Shown here piece by piece: positions 54,859 through 63,808 of a stretch of 64,000 bases of DNA; position 1 is the first letter of the stretch, and the number at the start of each line of letters is the position of its first letter. The position numbers and the translations under genes were made by a program. The notes beneath the pieces were generated by a model, which saw only the letters and a list, made by a program, of their open reading frames with translations, did not search any database and was not told the DNA's origin. This DNA comes from Bacillus sp. SG-1 (GTDB taxonomy: Bacteria; Bacillota; Bacilli; Bacillales; Bacillaceae_B), in the NCBI RefSeq assembly GCF_000181495.1, contig NZ_ABCF01000001.1:496001-560000 (forward strand). Direction: 5' to 3'.

Positions 54859-57825
54859 TCACAGCTGAGTTTTGATTGTATTTTTAAGATAATTCATCTT
54901 ATCATCCTTGATGAATCGTGTATTAGGAAGGTGGGATGTTATCTGTAATGCCTTTTGCAGCTTGTTTGTTAAGCCTGTTATAAGGGATTGTTCGGCTTTT
55001 GAAGCATTGAATTGAATGCCGTATTGAATAAAACCCTCCTTCAGCTCTTCCTTCCACACAACATGTCCAAAGAATGGTTTCCTGTCACCCAGGATTTCAG
55101 TTTCAAATTCTAAAATAATATCCGGGTTCAACGGCAAATTGATGTGCGAGATGAACCGAAGACCTCCTGGACCGATATTTTCAATTAAGATCTCGGTTTT
55201 TCCTAATTTGATGAATCTATCCTTTATTTTGACAATGGTCATATTTCCGCTCAGAGGAAGAGGGAGGTCCACACGGAAAGTTTGACGACGATTGGCTACC
55301 GGTTGACTTTCATCGTTATCTTGAGGTTTAAGAACAGGGTTTCGAAAAAGTTCTTCAAGGTCTTCAGGTAGTATTGGCTTACTGTACAAGTATCCTTGTA
55401 TCTGATCACAATCTTGTTTTTGTAAGAAAGATTGTTGTGCTCGCGTTTCGACACCTTCCGCAATAACTGTCATATCGAATTCATGTGCCATATTGATTAT
55501 GGCTTTTGTTATGGTAGGTTTACCTTTTAAAATGTCATCGACAAAGCTTTTATCGATTTTAACTGTATCCAATTTAAACTTCTTAAGATAGAGCAGGGAA
55601 GAGTAACCTGTACCAAAGTCATCTAATGATATCTTGACTCCCAGCTGCTTCAGCTTTTCAATTCCTGCACTAAAGGATTCCTCATTTTTAATTAATGCTT
55701 GTTCTGTAATTTCCAACTCTATCAGCCTAGGGTCAACATTGGAATTATTGATGATATAAATCAGTTCCTCTTGCCATTCGTTCTTTATAAATATCTTTGG
55801 TGATACATTGATAGATATGGGAACCAAGGGAAGATTACGATCCGTCCAGTTTTTGATTTGTGTACAGATGGTTTGAAATGTCCAACTTGTCACTTTGAAT
55901 ATTAGATCATTCTCTTCTGCAAGGGGGATAAATTCAGCAGGGGAAACTTGTCCCCATTCCGGATGTTCCCAGCGAATCAGGGCCTCAGCACCTACCAATT
56001 TTTCAGTTTGGGCATCCACTTTCGGCTGGTAGTGGAAATAAAGTTCTTTATTTTTAACCGCTCTTCGTAAGTCATTTTCTAAGCTATATAATTTATAGGC
56101 TTCGATATTCATAGAAGAGTTGTAAATTTGATAATTGTTCTTACCCATTTCCTTGGCGCGATATAGAGCTTTATCCGCTTTTTGTAATATAGTTTGAGCA
56201 TCATGCCCGTCTTGTGGATAGGCTGCCACTCCTACACTTGCCGTAACGAACAACTCGTATCCGTGAATTTTATAGGGTACTTCCAAAGCGGCAACGATTT
56301 TTTTTGCAATGGTTGTTGACTGTTCAAGTGAATGCATCTTGTCTATGAGTACTGAAAACTCGTCTCCGCCGATGCGCGCCACAAAATCATTTTGCGGGAC
56401 ACAATCTAATAATCTAGTTGAGATCTCAACTAATAATTTGTCGCCTATGGCATGACCTAAGGTATCGTTTACGCGCTTGAATCCATCCATATCGATATAC
56501 ATAACGCCAAACTCCTGATTGGCCATCTTTGATTGTTCGATGAATTTTTGTAGTTCCTGTTCAAACTTTCTCCGATTAGGGAGGTCCGTTAAATAATCAT
56601 GATGTGCGATATAGTTCACTTTTTCTTCTGCTTCTTTTTGTTCGGTTATGTCTGAAAGGATTCCTTCTATCCTTACTAAATCCCCTTTTGTATTGAAGGT
56701 TGTAATGAGTTCATCCTGGACCCACTTAGTATTCCCATTTTTATGAACGATACGGTATTGTTGTTTAGGCACCTTGCCTGTGTGAAGTGCCTCCTTTCTT
56801 TGTTCAAAAAGATGCAGGTCCTCACAGTAAATAAGGTCTTCCCATTGTAGAAGTCCTTGTTTAAAATCTTCGGCAGAGTAGCCGCAAATTGTTTCAAACC
56901 CTTTGGATACAAAAATATACTGATTTTTTTTGACATCCATTGACCAGATACCTACATCAAGGCTGTTGGATATTTTCAGAACTTGTCTTTCTGTTTCTGC
57001 TAATTTATCTTCTATTATCTTTTGTTCAGTAATGTCATAAGTAGTTCCGATGTATTTAACCGGTTTTTGGTTATCATCAAGGATGACTTCACCAAAATGG
57101 GCGAGGATACGTTCGGCACCATCAGAGCGGATAATTCGGTTCTGACAATGGAAATTCCTTTTTTCATTAAGGGCACTCACAAATTCATTAAGGAATATAT
57201 CCTTATCTTCTGGATGGGCGGTTTCCAGCAGCATTTGGAAGGTTGGGGTTATTCCATAAGGCATACCTAGCATCTCATATGATTTATACGACAGGGAACA
57301 CTCATCATTTGCGATGTCATACTCCCATGTCCCTATATCAGCTAATTGTTGTGCCGTATTTAAGCGGATCTCTAAACTTTCCGCATGTTCTTTTTGAATC
57401 GCTAATGCTGAAATATCTGTGATGACTCCGGAAATAATAAAATCACCTTTGCCAAATTTGGTAGGGGTGAGCTTCACGTGGGATTCAAATGTATTTCCCT
57501 CTTTATTTATAAATTGGGTAGTAAAAGATTGTTCACGTCCGTTTAGAATCGGGTAAAAATATTCCGACCAATCAACATTTTGTTGCTTTGGATTTAACTT
57601 GTTTAATAGGTTGTTTCCGTACTTTATGGCCTCATTCCCAAAAAGAGAAAGGACAGCATCATTGTATACGATGATTTGTCCTGTATTATCTAAAATAAAT
57701 ATCGGTTCTGGATAATTTTTAAAGGAAAGTTCATAAAAATCTTTTAACGACTTTTCCATTGCATCAATCTTGCCCTCATTTAATAGCTTTTTCTGCTTTT
57801 GGATGATGGCTGTTAGTTTTTTCAT
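54859..57825 (-). CDS. PAS-GGDEF-EAL-PilZ cyclic-di-GMP protein
   Basis: 988 residues. Three PAS/PAC units (about 30-145, 150-270, 280-395), GGDEF domain (about 400-560) with an intact RIGGDEF and no RxxD I-site, EAL domain (about 575-820) with AEALIRW, NVSPKIF, EITEQA, DDFGTGYSS, KIDKSF and AEGVE. A C-terminal PilZ domain starts with RRQTFR (R-x-x-x-R type) and has ENIGPGGLRF, where the usual Ser of the D/N-x-S-x-x-G motif is Gly. So synthesis, hydrolysis and binding of c-di-GMP are combined. Ribosome site before the ATG is weak. Its length is unusual for a Bacillaceae GGDEF-EAL protein. Confidence 0.92.
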   Translation of the reverse strand: MKKLTAIIQKQKKLLNEGKIDAMEKSLKDFYELSFKNYPEPIFILDNTGQIIVYNDAVLSLFGNEAIKYGNNLLNKLNPKQQNVDWSEYFYPILNGREQSFTTQFINKEGNTFESHVKLTPTKFGKGDFIISGVITDISALAIQKEHAESLEIRLNTAQQLADIGTWEYDIANDECSLSYKSYEMLGMPYGITPTFQMLLETAHPEDKDIFLNEFVSALNEKRNFHCQNRIIRSDGAERILAHFGEVILDDNQKPVKYIGTTYDITEQKIIEDKLAETERQVLKISNSLDVGIWSMDVKKNQYIFVSKGFETICGYSAEDFKQGLLQWEDLIYCEDLHLFEQRKEALHTGKVPKQQYRIVHKNGNTKWVQDELITTFNTKGDLVRIEGILSDITEQKEAEEKVNYIAHHDYLTDLPNRRKFEQELQKFIEQSKMANQEFGVMYIDMDGFKRVNDTLGHAIGDKLLVEISTRLLDCVPQNDFVARIGGDEFSVLIDKMHSLEQSTTIAKKIVAALEVPYKIHGYELFVTASVGVAAYPQDGHDAQTILQKADKALYRAKEMGKNNYQIYNSSMNIEAYKLYSLENDLRRAVKNKELYFHYQPKVDAQTEKLVGAEALIRWEHPEWGQVSPAEFIPLAEENDLIFKVTSWTFQTICTQIKNWTDRNLPLVPISINVSPKIFIKNEWQEELIYIINNSNVDPRLIELEITEQALIKNEESFSAGIEKLKQLGVKISLDDFGTGYSSLLYLKKFKLDTVKIDKSFVDDILKGKPTITKAIINMAHEFDMTVIAEGVETRAQQSFLQKQDCDQIQGYLYSKPILPEDLEELFRNPVLKPQDNDESQPVANRRQTFRVDLPLPLSGNMTIVKIKDRFIKLGKTEILIENIGPGGLRFISHINLPLNPDIILEFETEILGDRKPFFGHVVWKEELKEGFIQYGIQFNASKAEQSLITGLTNKLQKALQITSHLPNTRFIKDDKMNYLKNTIKTQL

Positions 57826-58142
57826 TAAGACATTTACAACACCTTTCAGACTTCATAATATGTCTTTTATAGTTAGGCATAGCAATAAGGCAATCAGTAC
57901 TATAATGCATATTTATGAACGAATCTAGCTTAGATCTGTATAAATAACACCGTTTCATTCTAGTTGGAAGTTTTCCAGTTGTCACGGATTTTGACTTAGG
58001 TGGAAGTTACTGAAATAGGTATGACACAATGTGGGATGGAAATATATTTACAATTTTAACACAGGTACTTAGTGAGGTTTAAGCGAAAAAAATTGGAAGA
58101 TAAGGGAGGGCGGAGTATTAGTATAATGAATTGAGGTACCTT

Positions 58143-58174
58143 AATCTTACTGCCTTTGGTAGTGGGATTTTTTT
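58143..58174 (+). terminator. Orphan terminator-like hairpin
   Basis: AATCTTACTGCC pairs with GGTAGTGGGATT around TTT, then TTTTT. No + strand gene precedes it within 300 bp, so it may end a short untranslated RNA or a decayed gene. Confidence 0.55.
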
Positions 58175-58240
58175 AGGAACAGAGTAAGGATTCATCGCCT
58201 CAAATATTATGGCTGGTCGGACAAGGGTCGAGTCGGTCGT

Positions 58241-58531
58241 GGTAAGGTGGTGGGTTAAACGTTCCCTTACAACCTTGGATTCTTGGTGAAGGGGTACGAT
58301 TATCGGTTAAACATACCCCTTCAGGCCTGTTTTGCCAAGTGAAGGTGCACGATTATAGGCGGAACGTATCCCTTCAGGTATGTTTCTCCTTGTGTAGTGG
58401 TACGATTATCGGTTATAGGTGCCATTATAAACTGGATTCACGCTTGGAGTGGTATGATACTTAACTAAACGTACCATTACAGAGTTGTTTTCTTTGTATA
58501 GTGGTAAGATTCTCTACTGCTAGTCATCCAA
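58241..58531. repeat. Tandem array of 51-55-bp hairpin repeats
   Basis: Six units start with GGTAMG-like sequence at 58241, 58293, 58344, 58399, 58451 and 58503 (the last truncated). The unit reads roughly GGTACGATTATCGGTTAAACG, TACC(A/C)TT and about 20 nt of spacer with TGTTTTCCTTG. In each unit the left arm pairs with the right arm (GAAGGGGTA with TACCCCTTC; AGTGGTATG with CGTACCATT; TAGTGGTAC with GTGCCATTA). Arms differ between units, yet pairing is kept. Confidence 0.8.
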
Positions 58532-58672
58532 TACATCAAATAAAATAGCACCGGCAAAACTAAACTACAGGAAACCGAAACAAAATGTAGAAACTATTCG
58601 TCTAATCCAAAAAAGACTATTTTGACAGTTTCAGTATAGGCAAATGAATGACAAACCTGGAGGCGACAATCA

Positions 58673-59141
58673 TTGATTTATTTTGAGTCAAACGATATCA
58701 GTAAGTGGAAGGTAGAACTGGAGATTATGAATTCGAATCCTGACTATAACATGATGTCTAAAAATAAAAGCTCTATTACTATTGAAGATATACATGCTGA
58801 ATATGAAGAGTCGAAGGAGTTAAACACTACAAGGCTATTAATCAAGCAAGATGAACATTACATAGGATTGGTAGACCTTTGTTTAAAAAATCGATCAGAT
58901 CACAATCCCTGGATAAGTTTGTTTGTCATTCACAGGCAGTTTCAAGGGGGGCGGAAACTCGGCTTCCGCCTATCAACAAGTTGAACACCTAATTAGGCAG
59001 GAAACACAAGGGAAGATTCGATTGGCTGTACACCAGGAGAATGAGAAAGGAATTGAGTTTTGGAATAGAATAGGTTTTAAGAAGTTTAAAGAAGTGCGGC
59101 TTGATGGAAAACCACATTACTGTTTAGAAAATGACTGGTAG
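58673..59141 (+). pseudogene. GNAT acetyltransferase with a frameshift in a G-run
   Basis: The first frame (from TTG at 58673, GGAGG upstream) runs through IGLVDLCLKNRSDHNPWISLFVI; the homology then continues in another frame after the GGGGGG near 58948, giving QVEHLIRQETQGKIRLAVHQ and ENEKGIEFWNRIGFKKFKE, the typical motif A/B end of GNATs. A one-base change in the G-run would restore a protein of about 155 residues. Either a real pseudogene or a sequencing error. Confidence 0.7.
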
Positions 59142-59203
59142 GGAATATCCAAAACGAGAACTCTTCTCGACACTACTCGTAGGAATGTTAAGGAGGAATT
59201 AGT

Positions 59204-59680
59204 ATGAAAAGATTTTTGTTTTTGTTCCTTACGCTTTCCCTCATGCTGGCGGCCTGCAGCAGTGGAGCCAGTGGCAGCTTGGAAAGTTTTGATGCCAGTG
59301 ATTTAAGATCTGACCTTGAGGAAATGTCCTTTCAGCCTCAATTACCGACACTAGTACCGTTTGAAGTGACTGATACCGATCTCAGAAAACCACCGAGTTC
59401 TGAAAATGCTCTGATGGTTGACTTTTTGAGTTCAGATCAAAGCAGTAACCAATTGAGTCTAATGGCTGTTAATGGCGAGAATGTTGAAAGCTCTGAAATG
59501 GTATTTGAAGAGGTGGAAATTGACGATATCACTGGCCAATATGCGGTAAACGATGAAGACGTTATGATACTGAAATGGTCAGAAAATGGTATTTCCTATA
59601 ATCTCACTTACTATGGAGAAGAAACTGATCATAAGGTTACGAAAGAAGAATTAATCCAAACGGCAGCCTCATTTGAATAA
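59204..59680 (+). CDS. Small lipoprotein, paralogue of 44984-45466
   Basis: 158 residues with lipobox LAAC (Cys about 18) and a mature domain matching the 45 kb lipoprotein in order (FQPQLPTLVPFEVTDT, LMAVNGENVESS, GQYAVNDEDVMILKWSENGIS). AAGGAGG upstream, terminator downstream. Function unknown; the two genes probably arose by duplication. Confidence 0.8.
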   Translation: MKRFLFLFLTLSLMLAACSSGASGSLESFDASDLRSDLEEMSFQPQLPTLVPFEVTDTDLRKPPSSENALMVDFLSSDQSSNQLSLMAVNGENVESSEMVFEEVEIDDITGQYAVNDEDVMILKWSENGISYNLTYYGEETDHKVTKEELIQTAASFE

Positions 59681-59692
59681 CAACATGAATGT

Positions 59693-59722
59693 AAAAGCTG
59701 GGGATAGTCCTCGGCTTTTTTA
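59693..59722 (+). terminator. Intrinsic terminator
   Basis: AAAGCTGGGGA pairs with TCCTCGGCTTT (wobbles), ending in a T-tract, shortly after the lipoprotein. Confidence 0.82.
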
Positions 59723-59769
59723 TTTTCATGTTATGCTTAATATAAAAGGAAGAGAGAGGTTGTTGCAGC

Positions 59770-59997
59770 GTGAATTATCAAACTCATCTATTATTAGGAT
59801 GGCTTTTTATTATTGCGGCTGGTGTCATTTATACACTTGAGAGATTAAGGAGTGCCATAGAATTTGTAGGGGTCAATGTAAGTGACGAAATGTACTCAAG
59901 AAGCCAAGATTCAACCAGTTTGGGTGACAATCTGGTTTTTGTCGTCTTCTTACTAATTAGTTTTTGGTTTTTCTATAAAGCCAAGAAAATGAAATGA
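59770..59997 (+). CDS. Small two-helix membrane protein
   Basis: 75 residues, GTG start behind GAGAGAGG. One N-terminal helix (LLLGWLFIIAAGVIYTL) and one C-terminal helix (LVFVVFLLISFWFFY) separated by a polar loop of about 28 residues, ending KKMK. Family unknown. Confidence 0.65.
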   Translation: MNYQTHLLLGWLFIIAAGVIYTLERLRSAIEFVGVNVSDEMYSRSQDSTSLGDNLVFVVFLLISFWFFYKAKKMK

Positions 59998-60029
59998 TCA
60001 ATATAAAAGAATTTTTAGGAGGTTTTCAC

Positions 60030-60413
60030 ATTAAAATCATAGTAGCTGGGTTGCTTTTATGCGGTATATCGTTTGGGATGATCGCTTGCACAAGTCCTTA
60101 AGAAGAGGATGCTGCCGAACCTGCTGATATCGTTTTGACAGGTGAAGACAGTGCCAATTATCAATCAGAAATAGAGGTTGCTTGGGAGTTTGTTAAGAAA
60201 ATGGGTTGGGATGAGTTAGCCGAAGGGGATTGGCGGAATGCTTCAGTGGAGGTAACTGACACCAGCCATGGACACCTGCTTGAAGGAGAAGATGAAAGAG
60301 ACGAGGTATTAATGGTTTCTTTTGAATCTCAAGAAAATCTTATGAATGGGGTGCCGTCTATTTTTGTTGACCTCGATGAAAAAGCAGTGATTGGTTATGT
60401 TCCAACAGAGTAA
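60030..60413 (+). pseudogene. Lipoprotein gene with premature stop and lost start
   Basis: An AGGAGG site precedes ATTAAAATC where a start should be, followed in frame by a signal (VAGLLLCGISFGMIAC), then TAA three codons after the lipobox Cys. The same frame then runs on for about 100 residues (from EEDAAEP to VDLDEKAVIGYVPTE). The second half alone has no start with a site. I read this as one damaged lipoprotein gene; family unknown. Confidence 0.65.
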
Positions 60414-60472
60414 GAAAATCTTTTATGAGAGCTAAGGAGAGACAAGTGCGGACAAACAAGGTGGTGGTATCA

Positions 60473-60769
60473 ATGCAGCACTGTAAGAACTGTAATTCGA
60501 GATTTCAATGGAAAAAAGTATATCGTTACTTATTATTAGGGTCATTTTTCAACCCTTACTACTGTAATCACTGCGGAAAGGAGCACTATGTAACCTTGAG
60601 CGGCCGGTTAATCAATGTTTTTTTGATAGTCGGGCCAATGGTGGTTTTTGTTCAACTGCTTTCACCTTTTAAAAATATATACCTTACTATAGGTGTAGGC
60701 ATTCTTCTAGGGCTTCTCGGTTCTTTGCTGTCACCAAGATTTATAACATTTACAACGGATGAAAATTAA
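60473..60769 (+). CDS. TIGR04104-type (cxxc_20_cxxc) zinc-ribbon membrane protein
   Basis: About 98 residues from the ATG at 60473 with AAGGTGG. CKNCN near residue 4 and CNHCG about 20 residues on are the paired CxxC of the cxxc_20_cxxc family, followed by two membrane helices. Function unknown. Confidence 0.7.
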   Translation: MQHCKNCNSRFQWKKVYRYLLLGSFFNPYYCNHCGKEHYVTLSGRLINVFLIVGPMVVFVQLLSPFKNIYLTIGVGILLGLLGSLLSPRFITFTTDEN

Positions 60770-60935
60770 TCATGCCCAATTAAGGTTTAGGTGAGGCGTA
60801 TTTTAGAATCCCCACTCATTTGAGCAGGCTGCAATTTAGCTGCCCTCATGTTCCAGGTCCTTTTGTGAGATTGAATTGGACAATTTACGATCTAAAAATC
60901 GGATGCATTCTATACATAAATTGACTAAAGCCCAG

Positions 60936-61340
60936 ATGACAAAAACACCTATTTAGTACGTTCAACATAATGCTCCAGCAGGCAAGCCATTGGAATACGG
61001 AACAGAAGGTTGGGAACTTCACTGGGACCTTACACCTCGACCCGAAGACACGATCATTCAGAAAACCACGCCAGACTCATTTTTGGAAACCGATTTAGAA
61101 AAAGAGTTAAAGAAAAAGAGAATTAAACACTTACACTTTGCTGGTATCCAATCAGAAGTATGTGTGGATACCACTTGCCGGAGGGCTTTCAGTTTGGGGT
61201 ATGAAGTTACATTGATTTCAGATGCTCACAGTACTTGGGATTGGCACCAAATGAACGCTCAACAAATAATAGATCACCATAATAATGTGCTGAGGTGTTT
61301 GCGAATATTAATGCCTCCGAGAAAATTAGATTTAGTTTAA
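60936..61340 (+). pseudogene. Isochorismatase-family hydrolase with internal deletion
   Basis: From ATG at 60936 the frame reads MTKTPI, then TAG, then YVQHNAPAGKPLEYGTEG onward: the C-terminal 115 residues of a cysteine hydrolase with the nucleophile region SEVCVDTT intact. About 30-40 N-terminal residues including the catalytic Asp are missing. It is probably inactive. An intact start downstream has no ribosome site. Confidence 0.72.
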
Positions 61341-61368
61341 AGAGTATTTAACATAACAAGGAGGAGAA

Positions 61369-61722
61369 ATGCGAAAAACATTATTGTATAGTTGCATGAT
61401 CATTATTGTGAATTATATGATTCTTGCCGTTTTATCTTATCTATTTAACTCAACTGTAAATTGGACTGATATCGGTGCATGGGGATTAGTAACAGGTTTT
61501 TTGCTGCTGATTTCTGCATTGCCCCTTCATAAGATCATCTACTTTGGCGGAAAAGGAATAATGGGCGTGCAAAGTCCTGAAATACCACCGGATGAACATC
61601 TGCATGAAAAATTTCGAAAGTCATATGAAGCAGAAAAGGAAAATAAATTAGAGCGAAAATACCAGGATATAGCAACGATTGCTGGTGCGGTCATCATATT
61701 TATCTCGCTGATTTTGCTATAG
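61369..61722 (+). CDS. Three-helix membrane protein of unknown family
   Basis: 117 residues, AAGGAGGAG upstream of the ATG. Helices at about 5-25, 35-55 and 98-116, with a charged cytosolic loop (PDEHLHEKFRKSYEAEKENK) between the second and third. No known family. Confidence 0.65.
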   Translation: MRKTLLYSCMIIIVNYMILAVLSYLFNSTVNWTDIGAWGLVTGFLLLISALPLHKIIYFGGKGIMGVQSPEIPPDEHLHEKFRKSYEAEKENKLERKYQDIATIAGAVIIFISLILL

Positions 61723-61838
61723 GACCTAAATGCAGTAAATAGGTAGTCATTCTGCGGATTAATCATTCTGAATATTCTATAAATTTAAGGGTGATCAATC
61801 TCTTTTAGTGTATAATTACACTAAAGGAGTGTGGTCTA

Positions 61839-62415
61839 ATGAAGAAAATTAGTATATCCATTGGAAGCTCCATCATTATTCTCTTTAGTATTTTTGGTTT
61901 TACAAACATTCTAAGTAATACTACTAAGTGGGCTTCCATCATGTTGGCTGCTGGAATTTCAATCTTAGTAAATATCATCAACGTAAGTGTATTTGTTAAT
62001 ATGGGTGTTTTTTATAGGCTCTTTTCTAAAACTTTGTTGCTATTCATTATGAAATTCAAGGATATAAACATATTTCACAGGAATTACTCTGGTAAACAAG
62101 AAAGAAAAGAGCAATTCACCCTGTTCAGTTTGATAAGCCCTTGTACCTGAGGGAAAAATCCGGCCCTTTGGAATTTTCCGATAGCAACAATCTATACGAA
62201 CACAGCGTTTTTATAAGAGACTCCTTTATCCTCTTGCACTCCAAAATTTTTTGTTTGTTCTAATACCCGGCACAATAATCATTTTTGTTTCAGAGATTGA
62301 CTATATTGTAGATGCAATTGATGTTGTTTCTCCGTATTTGACCTTGATCCTTGTTTCTTTTACACACGGACTAGTAACGGCATTAATCGTAAGAAAGAAT
62401 AAAAGGCTGTTATAG
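61839..62415 (+). pseudogene. Membrane-protein gene interrupted by a 199-bp insertion
   Basis: The 5' part encodes helices (ISIGSSIIILFSIFGF; WASIMLAAGISILVNIINVS) up to MGVFY. The 3' part, in another frame after the inserted sequence, encodes LYPLALQNFLFVLIPGTI, then IDVVSPYLTLILV and a basic RKNKRLL end. Removing 199 bp (62009-62207) joins the two in one frame as a 125-residue protein. AAAGGAG precedes the ATG. Confidence 0.78.
62009..62207. mobile_element. 199-bp MITE-like insertion with apparent 8-bp target duplication
   Basis: TTTTTATA occurs at both edges (62009-62016 and 62208-62215). Left end GGCTCTTTTCT..TTTGTTGCTAT and, reading inward on the other strand, right end CGCTGTGTTCG..ATTGTTGCTAT form imperfect terminal inverted repeats of about 28 bp. 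No reading frame of its own. Its right 110 bp recur at 15131-15240; its left end resembles 16353-16380. It splits the membrane-protein gene. Confidence 0.75.
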
Positions 62416-62473
62416 GTTTTTAAAATACAGACTAAAAAAATGCATGTAAAATTCTAATGAAAAGGTGCGTAGG

Positions 62474-62884
62474 ATGATGAAGGTAAATAGATGTGGGGCC
62501 ATTTTAATACTGCTCCTTTTCTTTATAGGTGGATGTGCTGCCGAGGATAGTCTTAGTGGGAGTGCTGAAATAGCAAAGGACGCTTTAGAGGAAAAGGGTT
62601 ATAAGGTGGTTTCGTTCGTGAACGAATCAAGCTGGGAATTAACGGAAAAGTGGGTGAATAGCATTCCAGGGGATCAAGAGTGGAGGGTCCAGCCAGTTCC
62701 TTCAGATAAGTTTATTGGCAAACAAATAGAAAGAATCACCTTTGAAGTACAAAGCCATCCTCTTAATAATCGGTTTGATAAGGTTAATGTAACGGTCTTT
62801 CTTTATGAGAGGAAAGTCATTGGAGGGTTATCCTATCCCGTTCCAGATTATGATGGGGCTCCTTATTCCTTGGATGGGGAGTAG
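62474..62884 (+). CDS. Small lipoprotein, family not recognised
   Basis: 136 residues; ATG at 62474 with AAAGGTG; GTG at 62465 is an alternative. Signal with lipobox IGGC (Cys about 21), then a single mature domain of about 110 residues with ALEEKGYKVVSFV near its start and WRVQPVPSDKFIGK in the middle. Reminiscent of YpmB-like/DUF4830 domains, but not certain. A terminator follows. Confidence 0.68.
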   Translation: MMKVNRCGAILILLLFFIGGCAAEDSLSGSAEIAKDALEEKGYKVVSFVNESSWELTEKWVNSIPGDQEWRVQPVPSDKFIGKQIERITFEVQSHPLNNRFDKVNVTVFLYERKVIGGLSYPVPDYDGAPYSLDGE

Positions 62885-62892
62885 TGGACCAT

Positions 62893-62927
62893 AAAAAAAA
62901 GCCCCCAAAAAGAAGGGCTCAAAAAAT
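62893..62927. terminator. Bidirectional intrinsic terminator
   Basis: AGCCC and GGGCT arms around a loop of AAAAAG-type sequence with A-tract to the left and AAAAAA to the right, so it can stop transcription from both the lipoprotein and the minus-strand GAF-STAS gene. Confidence 0.7.
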
Positions 62928-62968
62928 ATGTATATTTTTCTATGTTGCATAACAGTAACGAGTCACAT

Positions 62969-63808
62969 TTAGTTGATTTGTAATGATTTTATCGCCTGTT
63001 TAAGTGTGGCTTCCACCTTGATGTTTGTGAAGTCGCTTCGGTATAGAGTGGCTTTCTTTGCAAGCTCCGGGCGTATGCCTGTAAAAATCATACTGACACC
63101 TACCAATTTCAATGCATCTGCAATCCTCATCAAATTCTCTACACTTTCTTCGTCTATCTTCGCTAAACCGGACAGGTCAAAGACAATGTAGTCCAAGTCT
63201 CCTTTGGCCGCTTCCTGCAATGTATGTTCCATGATTCTGGATGTTCGCTCTGAATCCACTTCGCCAATGACAGGGAGGACAGCCACATTATCAAATATCG
63301 GAACGAGAGGAACAGATAACATCTGAACCTGTATACTTTTCTTCTCCAGATCCAATACGTTTCCAAGTAATTTGGCCATTGCCTTGAATAAATCTTTATG
63401 GTTATCTGTGAAATGATATGGCCGCAAATCCATCCCGCAGAGGGTTCCGTAATTCTCCCCATTTTTATAATTAATAGGAACGCCGATGAGTGACCCGCCC
63501 CCTAGGCTTTTGGTTACGTCCATGTCTTGAGTCATGGATGAGGTATTCAGGTTTTCAATGATGAGTGGTTCACGACCACCCTTAACGATGAATTGTCAGA
63601 AAGAATCCCGGTAAAGAGTTTCAAAACCTGATGGAAGAACGACCTCATTCCGGTTATAGGCACGTACGATGTTAACGTCTTTTTTATCATTTCTTGCAAT
63701 GAAGAACGTATTCACATCTACAAACTTACTAATGAGTTCCAGAACATCGTCTGCTGCTTCTTCAATCGTTTCATACGTTTCTCTAATTGTTTTCGGCATA
63801 TGTGTCAC
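62969..63808 (-). pseudogene. GAF-STAS (RsbR-like) gene with an in-frame TGA
   Basis: Reading through one TGA (complement of 63596-63598) gives a protein of about 279 residues in a single frame. It has an N-terminal GAF domain (NTFFIARND; LIGVPINYKNGENYGTLCGMD) and a C-terminal STAS domain (VLPVIGEVDSERTSRIMEHT, then DYIVFDLSGLAKID). In the homologous GAF at 39.3-41.1 kb the TGA position is a Cys (SYCSLVV versus SF-TGA-QFIV), so a TGC/TGT-to-TGA change is likely. STAS proteins of this kind belong to stressosome-like signalling. Start ATG 63799 has AAAGTGGG. Confidence 0.75.

Noticed and set aside
58241-58531. CRISPR array
   Set aside because: Units are imperfect, the stems vary and there are no distinct unique spacers; no cas genes are nearby.
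62969-63808. Selenoprotein
   Set aside because: No selenocysteine machinery is visible in the window, and nonsense mutation is simpler; kept only as a check.
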